Assembly: GCA_002727275.1 (NCBI GenBank) | Contig: PBWO01000019.1 | Coordinates: forward strand, 5,765 to 69,764 | Source of the DNA: Methanobacteriota archaeon | Lineage (GTDB): Archaea; Thermoplasmatota; Poseidoniia; Poseidoniales; Thalassarchaeaceae | Length of the DNA stretch: 64,000 bases | Direction: 5' to 3' | Part shown: positions 38,460-48,092 of the stretch, piece by piece | Numbering within the stretch: the stretch's first letter is position 1 | Layout of the letters: each line of letters begins with the position of its first letter | The notes under the pieces: generated by a model | Told to the model about the DNA's origin: nothing | The model's database searches: none | Seen by the model: only the letters and a program-made list of their open reading frames with translations | Translations under genes and position numbers: made by a program

Positions 38460-39731
38460 TCACAACACGCTCTCATAGGGGGAACGATCGACTCCAGGTG
38501 GCAAGGTAGCATCAATCCCTATCTTGCTAGTCAAACCATCAACTCCTCTCGATGGATCTAAACTAGATCCCTTTTGATCAGAGAGGATGACAGTATTTCT
38601 GTCAGGTTGCCAACGAGTCATCAATGCCCATTCAACACGCACAGGGTTGGAACAGTCTATGTCTGTGTCGACTATGGTGACTTGTTTCATCGAACGATGC
38701 CCATTCAAAGCCGCATGAATCGCTTTGATACCATCTCCTTCATTTTGTGGCTCTATTGAAACAACTGCAGACAGCCAGCCGCTACCTCCGTCAGTCAGGT
38801 AGACATCAGTACAAGGTACGACTTCGTTCACAGCAGATTTGATGGTCGGTGCTCTAGGCAGCCCCATGAGTGTCCTATGTTCTACTTCAGCTGGAATTAG
38901 TGCATGAAAGATGGCTGCATCCCTGTGATGAACTGCATGATATTCAATTACAGGCTCTTGCCTGACATCATCTACAGTACCGGTAATGTCGACATAGGGC
39001 CCTTCATCATCGTCTCTGAGAGTGATCCTAGCCTCCATTGCATATTCAGAGTCCGCAGGCACTTGGACTCCGTTCGATAAAGTCACTAGCTCTAGTGGCT
39101 TACCATGTAGTCGCTGATGGAGGGCTGCTGCAACAGTCAATTCATCCAAGTCGTGAGTGAAGGACATAGCAGCAGCCAGAAGTACAGTTGCATCGGGCCC
39201 ATTGACTACCGCGATATCTATCTCGTCACCATTAGCTCGAGCATTATCTGTCATAGTCCTGAGATGCCTGGGTACAAATCGAGAAACACAGTTATTTGCA
39301 TCGCGTAGGAATTGACGGTGAAATGACATGTTCCTCACGCCTCCATATTGAGCAATTATGACTGAGGCAGATTGGTATCGCCCTCTGTCTTCAGGGTAAT
39401 GCCAAGGGATGGGAATAGAAGTAAGATCAACAGTTTTTTGTGTGTTCTCGAAAACTGGAGCATCTTCCTTCTCAATTACCACGGGCTCTTCAGGATTATC
39501 CATAGCCCAAGCCAGGATGTCAATTAACTCTCCAGGGGTAATTTCGAATATCGAGCACAACCTGTCTCTGGCAAGAACATTCAGGGCGGAACGTAATTCC
39601 CCAGTTCCTTCGATTTGATTGAACATTACAGCTTTGTGTCCTATGGATTTGGAATGCTCCAACATGTCATGGTTGACACTAATTTGCTCATCAACTTCTT
39701 CAACTCCCGCCAACAAGTCCCTGAATGCCAT
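38460..39731 (-). CDS. UbiD-family decarboxylase (candidate anhydromevalonate phosphate decarboxylase)
   Basis: UbiD-like MAFRDLLAGVEEVDE...ALNVLARDRLC...FHRQFLRDANNCV...VDTDIDCSNPVRVEWALMTRWQPDRNTVIL...GSSLDPS. Confidence 0.85.
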   Translation of the reverse strand: MAFRDLLAGVEEVDEQISVNHDMLEHSKSIGHKAVMFNQIEGTGELRSALNVLARDRLCSIFEITPGELIDILAWAMDNPEEPVVIEKEDAPVFENTQKTVDLTSIPIPWHYPEDRGRYQSASVIIAQYGGVRNMSFHRQFLRDANNCVSRFVPRHLRTMTDNARANGDEIDIAVVNGPDATVLLAAAMSFTHDLDELTVAAALHQRLHGKPLELVTLSNGVQVPADSEYAMEARITLRDDDEGPYVDITGTVDDVRQEPVIEYHAVHHRDAAIFHALIPAEVEHRTLMGLPRAPTIKSAVNEVVPCTDVYLTDGGSGWLSAVVSIEPQNEGDGIKAIHAALNGHRSMKQVTIVDTDIDCSNPVRVEWALMTRWQPDRNTVILSDQKGSSLDPSRGVDGLTSKIGIDATLPPGVDRSPYESVL

Positions 39732-39811
39732 AATTAGGGCCCGACGAGTCTTCTGCTTCAATGTTGGCGAGGTTGGGCTCTGAATGAGCTCACCTACGGT
39801 GAGTCCGTCAC

Positions 39812-39821
39812 GCTCTTATAT
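39812..39821 (+). promoter_or_regulatory. TATA-box-like element upstream of uS12
   Basis: ctcttatatg about 40-50 nt upstream of the TTG start at 39861. Confidence 0.4.
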
Positions 39822-39860
39822 GGGGGGTAGGTCGGCGAGGCGTCATTCTGAGGTGTACAC

Positions 39861-40301
39861 TTGGGTCGTGGATTATTCTCCGGATCAAAGATGAAGAATG
39901 ATCGTAAGAAATATCGCTGGAAGGAGCGCAAGTTCAGAGACCGTGAGATCAAGCGCCGCCAAGGTGGAGTACTCAAGCACGACCCACTCAAGGGCAGTAC
40001 ACAAGCAAAAGGCATCGTAATAGAAAAGGTAGGTTTCGAGGCTAAGCAACCTAATTCAGGAATCAGAAAGGCAGTCAAGATTAGCCTGATTAGGACCGGA
40101 AACAAACTCACAGCATTCGCACCTGGGGATGGTGCGATTTCCTTCATCGACGAGCACGATGAGGTCCTAGTAGAGGGAATAGGGGGTAGAATGGGTAGAT
40201 CGTACGGTGACCTTCCCGGTGTTCGTTACAAAGTCATCAAGGTCAATGGAGTTTCTTTGGATGAGATGGTCCGGGGCCGCAAGGAGAAGCCAGTAAGGTG
40301 A
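39861..40301 (+). CDS. rps12: Ribosomal protein uS12
   Basis: [20 protein letters not shown]...[20 protein letters not shown]-like core, [26 protein letters not shown] start at 39861 agrees with the archaeal uS12 N-terminus. Confidence 0.95.
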   Translation: MGRGLFSGSKMKNDRKKYRWKERKFRDREIKRRQGGVLKHDPLKGSTQAKGIVIEKVGFEAKQPNSGIRKAVKISLIRTGNKLTAFAPGDGAISFIDEHDEVLVEGIGGRMGRSYGDLPGVRYKVIKVNGVSLDEMVRGRKEKPVR

Positions 40302-40305
40302 TTCA

Positions 40306-40914
40306 ATGTCGGATGAAGCAAGCGTCGAGACAGAGAAGCCTATTGCAGGCATTGGCACCATGGTCTTCGGAAAATGGGATGCCGCTGAAGTTACCTGTTC
40401 AGACCCAGGCCTAGCACCATACATCAATCTCACAACAATCGGAACTCCTCATTCAGGCGGGAGACATGCAAACGCTTGGTTCGGCAAATCGAAGCTGTCT
40501 GTAGTCGAGCGATTCATCAACAACATGATGCGAACCGGCAAGTTCTCCGGAAAAAAGCAGCACTGTGCGAGAGCCTTTGAGAACGCTCTTGATAGAATCG
40601 CTCAGAAGACTGGTGAGAATCCTCTGCAGAAGTTCATCGATGCAATCATTGAAGCTGCCCCCTGTGAGGAGATTACTAGAATTAAGGTCGGAGCAGTCAG
40701 TCAGCCAAAGGCAGTCGACTCATCTCCGAATCGTAGACTTGACATTGCTCTGAGAAATATTGCACTCGGCTCTACTTCTGCCACCGCAAAAAGTCGCAGA
40801 ACTTTGACGGAAGGCATTCTGGCAGAGTTATCTAAGGCGGCTGAAGGGGACATTACATCCTTCTCCGTAGGCAAGCGAGAGGAGATCGAGAGAATAGCTG
40901 CATCTGCCCGATGA
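40306..40914 (+). CDS. rps7: Ribosomal protein uS7
   Basis: VVERFINNMMRTGKFSGKKQHCARAFENALDRI; RIKVGAVSQPKAVDSSPNRRLDIALRNIALGS. Confidence 0.95.
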   Translation: MSDEASVETEKPIAGIGTMVFGKWDAAEVTCSDPGLAPYINLTTIGTPHSGGRHANAWFGKSKLSVVERFINNMMRTGKFSGKKQHCARAFENALDRIAQKTGENPLQKFIDAIIEAAPCEEITRIKVGAVSQPKAVDSSPNRRLDIALRNIALGSTSATAKSRRTLTEGILAELSKAAEGDITSFSVGKREEIERIAASAR

Positions 40915-41013
40915 TGGCAATTACTTACAACAAGACTACTGAGAGTCGTTTCAGTTGTCTCACAATCGGATTTATGAACCGTAGTCAGGTCGCCGCGACA
41001 ACAGGTGTTAGCA

Positions 41014-43221
41014 ATGGGTAGGAAAGAGGACAACATCAATCGTGCAACAGAAGTAATGCACCAAAGGGATAGGATACGAAATCTAGCTATTGCTGCCCAC
41101 ATCGATCACGGTAAGACAACACTATCAGACAACCTGATTGCGGGTGCTGGAATGATGTCGGAAGATCTAGCTGGAAAATCTAGGGTTCTCGATTTTGACG
41201 ACCAAGAAAGCGCGCGTGGAATTACTATCAATGCAGCCAGTGCGTCTATGGTGCACAGTGTGGGCGGGGATGACTACCTGATCAATCTCATCGATACTCC
41301 CGGACACGTTGACTTCGGAGGAGATGTTACGAGGGCAATGCGCGCTGTTGATGGGTGCATCATTCTGACCTGTGCAGTCGAAGGGGCCATGCCTCAGACG
41401 GAGACTGTAGTTAGACAGGCGCTCAAGGAGAAGGTGAGACCAGTTTTGTTCATCAATAAGGTGGACAGGCTAATCAATGAGTTGCAAGTTACTCCAGAAG
41501 ACATGATGAGTAGATTCGAAGAGCAAATTACCAGAGTCAATACTCTGATTCGGCAATTCGCTCCTGAAGAGCATCGTAAGGATTGGCAGGTCAGTGTCCA
41601 AGGAGGTACTGTAGCATTTGGTTCTGCATACCATAATTGGGGCATCACACTCCCCTACATGCAGAAGTCAGGAGTAAATTTCACTCAAATCTTTGAGTTC
41701 TGCCACAATGAACAACAGAAAGAACTCGCTAAGAAGGCCCCAGTGCACGAAGTACTTCTTGATATGGCGGTTGAAGAACTGCCATCACCTGTCGTGGCTC
41801 AGAAGTATAGGATCCCAAATATATGGCAAGGTGACTTAGAGTCAGAAACTGGAACTGCCATGATTGAATGCGATGCAAAAGGCCCCCTATCTTTGATGAT
41901 CACAAAAATTTGGATGGATCCCCATGCAGGAGAGGTCGCAGTAGGTAGAATCTACTCCGGAACTATTTCTCACGGAGAAACTGTCTGGGCACTAGGTGCT
42001 GCCAAATCTGAAAGAGTTCAACAAGTCAGTATGATGGTTGGAGGAGATAGGATTCAGGTCCCAGAAGTCTCATCGGGAAATATTGTAGCATTGACTGGAG
42101 TTAGAAGTGCTGCTGCTGGTGTTACCATTACAAGGGAAGAGGATGCAACTCCATTCGAAGCAATCAGGCATTACTCAGAACCTGTTGTTACTGTAGCAGT
42201 CGAGCCAAAATCCATGAAGGATTTGCCGAAATTCATTGGAGCTCTAAATGGATTGGCAAAGGCAGATGCTTCACTTTCAGTCTCTACCAATCATGAGACT
42301 GGAGAGGCATTACTAGCAGGTATGGGAGAGTTGCATCTTGAGATTACAGTCTATAGATTGGAGGAAGAGCAGAATATCAAAGTCTCTGTCAGTGAACCCA
42401 TCGTAGTCTATCGGGAATCAATTTCCTCCGACAACAAAGGGCGTTCATTTGAGGGTAAGTCTCCAAACAGGCACAATAGATTTTACATTGAAACTGAACC
42501 GCTACCAGATGACGTAGTAAATGCACTTCGAGAAGGGGCCTTCGGTGATGGTTCAGTACGAAATAAAGATGCAAAGCAAGTCGGGGACCAATTCGCCGAA
42601 TTTGGCATGGACAAGGACATGATGAGAAAAATCTACGCAATAAATGGTACAAACGTGTTAGTCAATGACACCAAGGGAATCCAGAATTTGCACGAGACCA
42701 GAGAACTAATTATTGAGGGATTCAACGATGTTTGCAACAAGGGTCCTGTTGCTGATGAGCCATTGATGGGCGTCCTCGTAAGATTAGTTGATGCAAAGCT
42801 CCACGAAGATGCAATTCACCGTGGACCTGCGCAAACTATCCCAGCAGTAAGGAACGCAGTAAAGGGTGCTCTAATCAGATCCAAGTCTGTAATCTTCGAG
42901 CCAATTCAGAAGATTCGTATCGATGCACCTAACGATGTAATCGGTGGCGTTACTAGAGAGGTCACTACACGGCGCGGAATCATTGAAGATATGCCGGTCG
43001 ATGGAAGTACTGCTAGTGTAATTGGGACCATGCCTGTAGCAGAGACCTTCGGATTCTCAAACGATATCAGGGCTGCCAGTCAATGCAGAGCAGTTTGGAA
43101 TACCGAGAATGCAGGATATGTTCACTTACCTCCAAACCTGTTTGGTGATGTGACAGCAGAGATTCGTGAGAGGAAGGGACTCAAGCCCGAGATTCCAGGC
43201 GAAGCCCACTATATGGACTGA
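41014..43221 (+). CDS. fusA: Elongation factor 2
   Basis: RNLAIAAHIDHGKTTLSDNLI, DTPGHVDFGGDVTRAMRAVDG; diphthamide loop KLHEDAIHRGPAQTIPAVRNAV. Confidence 0.96.
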   Translation: MGRKEDNINRATEVMHQRDRIRNLAIAAHIDHGKTTLSDNLIAGAGMMSEDLAGKSRVLDFDDQESARGITINAASASMVHSVGGDDYLINLIDTPGHVDFGGDVTRAMRAVDGCIILTCAVEGAMPQTETVVRQALKEKVRPVLFINKVDRLINELQVTPEDMMSRFEEQITRVNTLIRQFAPEEHRKDWQVSVQGGTVAFGSAYHNWGITLPYMQKSGVNFTQIFEFCHNEQQKELAKKAPVHEVLLDMAVEELPSPVVAQKYRIPNIWQGDLESETGTAMIECDAKGPLSLMITKIWMDPHAGEVAVGRIYSGTISHGETVWALGAAKSERVQQVSMMVGGDRIQVPEVSSGNIVALTGVRSAAAGVTITREEDATPFEAIRHYSEPVVTVAVEPKSMKDLPKFIGALNGLAKADASLSVSTNHETGEALLAGMGELHLEITVYRLEEEQNIKVSVSEPIVVYRESISSDNKGRSFEGKSPNRHNRFYIETEPLPDDVVNALREGAFGDGSVRNKDAKQVGDQFAEFGMDKDMMRKIYAINGTNVLVNDTKGIQNLHETRELIIEGFNDVCNKGPVADEPLMGVLVRLVDAKLHEDAIHRGPAQTIPAVRNAVKGALIRSKSVIFEPIQKIRIDAPNDVIGGVTREVTTRRGIIEDMPVDGSTASVIGTMPVAETFGFSNDIRAASQCRAVWNTENAGYVHLPPNLFGDVTAEIRERKGLKPEIPGEAHYMD

Positions 43222-43223
43222 AA

Positions 43224-44951
43224 CTAGTTGATTCGTATCAATTGAAAATCAGTTAATTCCCTAAGTACCGAGACAGCTGGACTGTCAGGTAATTTATCTA
43301 GACACTCATGTGCTAGGGAATGATGATGCATAGCCCTGTCCTTGGCATATTGTATAGAGCCGCTATCATGTAATTCTTGTACCGCAGACAACAATTCGTC
43401 ATCCGTACACTTTCCTGCGCCATACGCCATTCTGAAGGCCGGCATATCTTCATCGCATTGTAATGCATGTATGGCAATCAACGTTTTCTTACCCTGCACT
43501 ATGTCGGATCCGGCTGGTTTCCCGAGAGTCGCTGTATCCCCAGTAATGTCAATCAGATCATCCATCAACTGGAAACAAAGACCGAGATTCAGACCCCATT
43601 TTTCCATATTATCAACGATTTCAGGAGATGCCCCTGCGAGAATGGACCCAGTGCCTGCACATGTTTCGAACATTACACTGGTCTTGCCAGTAATCATAGC
43701 GATATATTCGTCTTCACTAACTTCGTCTCTAGATTCAAAGGAAATATCTTCTTGTTGACCATCTGCGACATTCCTGACCATCTCACCAATCGCTCTGACA
43801 AGAAATGCCAATTTATCAGAGTCTATATCTCTCGATTCGGCAAGAATCTCAAATGCTACGGCCAACATTGCATCGCCTGCATTGATCGCTGTGGAGTCAT
43901 CATATGCGACGTGAACAGCTTCCAATCCTCTTCTGATGGGGTCTTGATCCATCAAATCATCATGAACTAAAGTAAAGTTGTGAATAATTTCTATTGAAGC
44001 TCCGAGAGTATAATGTCCCTCATGTGCCTCGCCCACAGCCTCGCCCACTAGTCTAGGAAGTGTGGCCCTCAATCGCTTTCCTCCACCCGAGAATAGATGC
44101 GTCATTGCACCGTGTAAACGCTGTTGCTTCATTTTGCCAAGACTTTGCATGATTACTTCCTCGACGTGCTCTCTATGGAATGCTATAGCATCTAACAGGT
44201 TCTGCCCAGGAGCTACAGAATTGCCTCCCATGTCAACTTCTCCGAATTGTATTACACCCTCTCTAGCAGGTATTTTATGCATATCTGGATAGTACTCTTC
44301 GAAAAATTCACTCCACAATAATCTGAACCATGGAGCAACAATTTGATCTTCCCAGAACCCATCCCCTCTCATCATCTCGGCAATCTCGGGACCAGCTACC
44401 CATTTAGTGGAAGAAATCTCATTAGGGTTAGGATCAACTTCAATTCCATCTGCAATGGCTACTAGGACATGGTCAACTTCGCGTTCAATCCAATCTGCAT
44501 CCCATCTGCATTCGTATAGGAATGATCCAAGGTGCCTGAGTTCAATCTCAGACAATTGACCCTCAGAGATTCCAAGCTCTTGATGCAGTTTTCTCTTGGC
44601 CGCATTAACAACTCCAGTTACTACATCTCCATTTTCACCTGGAATATCCAAAGGATGGCTACAGCAAGTATTTGCCCATACAGAAGGGAAGGTGATCTTG
44701 TCATCAGAACGCTTCTGGACCAGCAATCCACCTTCACTGTTGAATATTAGCACACTGAATGCGCGGTGCAGTAAACCCTCTCTAAAGTGGCAGTTAAGTT
44801 TGGTTTCTGAACCTATACTATTGCCATCATAGTCGACTAATATACAGCGTTCTGACATCATCTCTGCTTGTGAGTCATCGTGACCCTGCAATGCAGAGAT
44901 GTCTGAATCCGCTGCCATGATGGTGCGACAATACGGTTGCATATAACCCAA
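43224..44951 (-). CDS. Fusion: N-terminal type I isopentenyl-diphosphate isomerase + C-terminal polyprenyl (geranylgeranyl) diphosphate synthase
   Basis: N-term IDI-I: FREGLLHRAFSVLIFNSEGGLLVQKRS...WANTCCSHPL...EREVDHVLVA. C-term prenyltransferase: GGGKRLRATLPRLV, LVHDDLMDQDPIRRG (FARM), FQLMDDLIDITGD (SARM). One uninterrupted 575-aa frame. Confidence 0.92.
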   Translation of the reverse strand: MGYMQPYCRTIMAADSDISALQGHDDSQAEMMSERCILVDYDGNSIGSETKLNCHFREGLLHRAFSVLIFNSEGGLLVQKRSDDKITFPSVWANTCCSHPLDIPGENGDVVTGVVNAAKRKLHQELGISEGQLSEIELRHLGSFLYECRWDADWIEREVDHVLVAIADGIEVDPNPNEISSTKWVAGPEIAEMMRGDGFWEDQIVAPWFRLLWSEFFEEYYPDMHKIPAREGVIQFGEVDMGGNSVAPGQNLLDAIAFHREHVEEVIMQSLGKMKQQRLHGAMTHLFSGGGKRLRATLPRLVGEAVGEAHEGHYTLGASIEIIHNFTLVHDDLMDQDPIRRGLEAVHVAYDDSTAINAGDAMLAVAFEILAESRDIDSDKLAFLVRAIGEMVRNVADGQQEDISFESRDEVSEDEYIAMITGKTSVMFETCAGTGSILAGASPEIVDNMEKWGLNLGLCFQLMDDLIDITGDTATLGKPAGSDIVQGKKTLIAIHALQCDEDMPAFRMAYGAGKCTDDELLSAVQELHDSGSIQYAKDRAMHHHSLAHECLDKLPDSPAVSVLRELTDFQLIRIN

Positions 44952-44964
44952 TACGGGAATTTGA

Positions 44965-45762
44965 CTAATCGTCTACAACTATTCTGGTACCGACGGTTTG
45001 ACCATCAGAAAGAATCTCTAACATCCTTGAAGGGACTCTGCCGTCAATGAACCATACATGCTCTGCAAAGCCGGCGATTTCTGACGCACACTGAGCTTTC
45101 AATAAGATTCCACCAGTTACATCGATACTGGAATCATGCTCACCGAAGAACTCCTGTGAATGTGACCAACGTTCAATCAATAACGAACCCTCGGCACCAG
45201 GGGGCCCACTGAGAAGTCCTTCCGCATCTCCAAGCAGGAATGCGCATAGCAGAACATCAGGCAATTCTTTAGCCAATCGAACCATTAGATGGTCGCCAGA
45301 TAGTATTCCAAACATACTGTCTCCTTGAACATCTACAACATCACCGAAACTAACCGGAACATCCGATTCCGGACTGCGCTTGAAAATATTCACGTCTCCT
45401 GAGAATTCGGTCCCGACTCCAATAACCCATTCTCTCGGTGGTAGAGGTTCGCTTTGAATGCCAACTGCAGTTAATGATTCTATTAGTATCGAATTCAACT
45501 CATCCATATCTGAACGAATAGTGTCTATGGCTGAATATTGCTGTTCAGATATTTCCGGATTCAAACCCTCACTGATGTGCCATTTCTTAGCTTCAATATG
45601 GCCATATGATCCAGCTCCATGAATGACAATCACAGAGTGTCCCATTTCGATAATATGGGAAATGACCTTTGATACAGCATCAATACGATTCCTCAGTACA
45701 ACCTTGTATTGTGTTTTGTCAGTAATCAGGCCACCACCAAGTTTGATGATAACCCGGGCCAT
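44965..45762 (-). CDS. ipk: Isopentenyl phosphate kinase
   Basis: MARVIIKLGGGLITDK, VIVIHGAGSYGHIEAKKW (IPK His), GDVVDVQGDSMFGILSGDHLMVRLA. Start trimmed to Met at 45762. Confidence 0.9.
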   Translation of the reverse strand: MARVIIKLGGGLITDKTQYKVVLRNRIDAVSKVISHIIEMGHSVIVIHGAGSYGHIEAKKWHISEGLNPEISEQQYSAIDTIRSDMDELNSILIESLTAVGIQSEPLPPREWVIGVGTEFSGDVNIFKRSPESDVPVSFGDVVDVQGDSMFGILSGDHLMVRLAKELPDVLLCAFLLGDAEGLLSGPPGAEGSLLIERWSHSQEFFGEHDSSIDVTGGILLKAQCASEIAGFAEHVWFIDGRVPSRMLEILSDGQTVGTRIVVDD

Positions 45763-45816
45763 GATTTGGCCACGGGGTATACGACTTAGCATATACCGTA
45801 GATTCATGACTGATGG

Positions 45817-46161
45817 ATGCATGAGGCTACTATGGGCGGAGTCTCAGATATTGAGCAGTTCCAAAGATGGTTACAGGCTCAATTGGCAATGTCGGAGAAT
45901 ATAGAAGACCCTTCTGAACGAGAACGAGTGGAGATTCAGATAGAATCTGCTATTCAATTGACCATCCAATACCGCCAGATTATTGATGAACAGTCTGAAT
46001 CGATTCCTTCACCATTCTCTGAAATGCCTTCTCCTGTCAGAGTAATTGATGACACAGGTCTAGAAAAGACCGAGGTTTCTGATTCATCACTTTGCGCTGG
46101 TTGCCAAGAACCAGTAAGTGGCGATCTCGACTTCTGCCCAGCTTGTGGTAAATATCGTTGA
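45817..46161 (+). CDS. Small protein with C-terminal zinc ribbon, hypothetical
   Basis: C-terminal CAGCQEPVSGDLDFCPACGKYR; start could be 45817 or 45832. Confidence 0.6.
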   Translation: MHEATMGGVSDIEQFQRWLQAQLAMSENIEDPSERERVEIQIESAIQLTIQYRQIIDEQSESIPSPFSEMPSPVRVIDDTGLEKTEVSDSSLCAGCQEPVSGDLDFCPACGKYR

Positions 46162-46851
46162 TTACTCTTCTTCGTCCCAATGTACTCTAGCCAACTCATA
46201 TTCAGGATGGTCATTTGGAATCAGAGACAGATATTCAGCAGCAACATCATCGGCTAGGTAAACCGTAACGCCTGCATGCCAAATGGTATCACCCGAAGCC
46301 ACCATACGAGCTGTATCTACTTCTAGCAAAGATGGTAGTTTATGGTGAACATGCCCTGCTTCGGCAGCGGATCTAATATTTGCAGATAGATGAACATGCG
46401 CTCTACCGCTAGGCCTGAGTCCAACTTCAAGAAGATTCTCTGCCTCATCGGGAGCACAGGGGAAGAAGAGAGATTCCGGGATGTTATCAGTAGGTAGGTC
46501 GAGCTCAATTTCCACTGTGTGGCCATATGTTGCCCTAATCATATTTCCACGAACTTCGTATCTTCCCTTTGGGTCAGTTTCAGAGATAGCACGGAAGTGA
46601 TGTGGTCGGAGCCAGTGATATCTCCTCTTGTTTGAACCTTTGAACTGCCTAATGATATCCTTGAGGTCTATCCAACCGTTGATATCCATCTCTAGATCGA
46701 ACTTTTCAGGTGCATGCCTCAAGACAAGAGCCAATCGCCTAGCTAGACTATCTCTCTCTCCAGTACGCATAATGAAACGTCCTTCGGAGTTGCATGCAGG
46801 ACAAAGGTCATCATCTGCGTAGTAACCATGGTTTGTACATTCCCTAATCAT
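46162..46851 (-). CDS. kptA: RNA 2'-phosphotransferase (Tpt1/KptA) with N-terminal zinc ribbon
   Basis: LALVLRHAPEKFDLEMDINGWIDLKDII, RYEVRGNMIRATYGHTVEIE, GRAHVHLSANIRSAAEAG; N-terminal CTNHGYYADDDLCPAC. Confidence 0.92.
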   Translation of the reverse strand: MIRECTNHGYYADDDLCPACNSEGRFIMRTGERDSLARRLALVLRHAPEKFDLEMDINGWIDLKDIIRQFKGSNKRRYHWLRPHHFRAISETDPKGRYEVRGNMIRATYGHTVEIELDLPTDNIPESLFFPCAPDEAENLLEVGLRPSGRAHVHLSANIRSAAEAGHVHHKLPSLLEVDTARMVASGDTIWHAGVTVYLADDVAAEYLSLIPNDHPEYELARVHWDEEE

Positions 46852-46958
46852 TGTATCAAACCGTCGAGTAGCAAGCCTCTCAAGAACCCCTCGGTCGGTA
46901 ACATCTGGTTCACTTCGCCATAGTCAATGGTTATGTGAGGCAACTCACTGGTGATGTC

Positions 46959-48092
46959 ATGGGCGCAGTTATTGTTGATTGGGCTAGATCCCCTTTTCAA
47001 CGAGCTCACAAGGGTGAATTACGCTCTGTGAGGCCTGACGACTTAGCAAGTCAAGTCATTAGTGGCTTAATGGACAGGAATGATATCGATAATTCACTGT
47101 TTGATGATATAATACTTGGATGCGCATATCCAGAAGCGGAACAAGGATACAATCTAGGACGTTTGGTAACTGCTCTTTCCGGTTTTCCCAATACGGTTCC
47201 AGGTGTGACAATCAATCGCCTGTGCGGTTCTTCAATGCATGCCGTTCTATCAGCCGCATCCAGTATCGAGTCTGGATGGGGTGACTGTTTCATGTGTACA
47301 GGAGTTGAATCAATGTCCCGAGTTAAGCGCAGAGGTTTCAATTGGAGTCCAAACCCCACTTTGAACGTAGATTGGCCTCAGGCGTATGTAGAGATGGGGG
47401 TGACGGCTGAGAACGTTGCAGAGAAATGGGCTATAACAAGGGAAGAGCAAGAGAAATTCGCTCTTAGTTCTCATATGAAGTCAGTATCCGCTCTTGAACA
47501 GGGTAATTTTGTAGATGAATTGATTGAAATCCATTCGAATTCTCAAATCATCAAATCCGATGGGTGTATACGCCCCGAGACAACTATGGAAACGATGTCA
47601 GGCCTAAGGCCTGTGTTTTCTGACTCCGGTACTGTTACTGCAGCAACATCATCTCCACTGACTGACGGAGCAGCAGCGTTGATTGTTTGTAGTGAGGATT
47701 TCGCTTCTTCTAATAATCTGAGTCCATTAGCCCGCATCGTTTCAGGTGTAGTGACTGGGTGTAAACCCGAGCTTATGGGAATTGGACCAGTTTCTGCCAC
47801 TAGGAAGTTGGTTGATAATATTGGTTGGGATTTGGATTCAGTAGATGTTGTAGAACTCAATGAAGCATTCTCTTCCCAGAGTCTTGCTGTAATCTCAGAA
47901 CTTAATCTAGATCCAGGCAGAGTAAATATCGATGGTGGAGCGATTTCAGTAGGGCACCCCCTCGGGGCTTCGGGTGCTAGAATTACTGGGAAGGCAGCTT
48001 CTCTACTAAACAGAACAGATGGTACTAGAGCCATAGCAACAATGTGTATAGGTGGAGGCATGGGTATGGCAATCGCTCTTGAGAAAATCTAG
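46959..48092 (+). CDS. Thiolase (acetyl-CoA C-acyltransferase)
   Basis: NRLCGSSMHAVLSAA (active Cys), VVELNEAFSSQSLAV, NIDGGAISVGHPLGASGARI, ATMCIGGGMGMA. Confidence 0.93.
   Translation: MGAVIVDWARSPFQRAHKGELRSVRPDDLASQVISGLMDRNDIDNSLFDDIILGCAYPEAEQGYNLGRLVTALSGFPNTVPGVTINRLCGSSMHAVLSAASSIESGWGDCFMCTGVESMSRVKRRGFNWSPNPTLNVDWPQAYVEMGVTAENVAEKWAITREEQEKFALSSHMKSVSALEQGNFVDELIEIHSNSQIIKSDGCIRPETTMETMSGLRPVFSDSGTVTAATSSPLTDGAAALIVCSEDFASSNNLSPLARIVSGVVTGCKPELMGIGPVSATRKLVDNIGWDLDSVDVVELNEAFSSQSLAVISELNLDPGRVNIDGGAISVGHPLGASGARITGKAASLLNRTDGTRAIATMCIGGGMGMAIALEKI

Noticed and set aside
43467-43970. 167-aa + ORF (and 43342..43758) antisense to the Idi-GGPPS fusion
   Set aside because: Antisense to conserved FARM/SARM coding sequence; no motif.
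47543-48061. 172-aa ORF antisense to thiolase
   Set aside because: Shadow ORF over a conserved enzyme; no motif.
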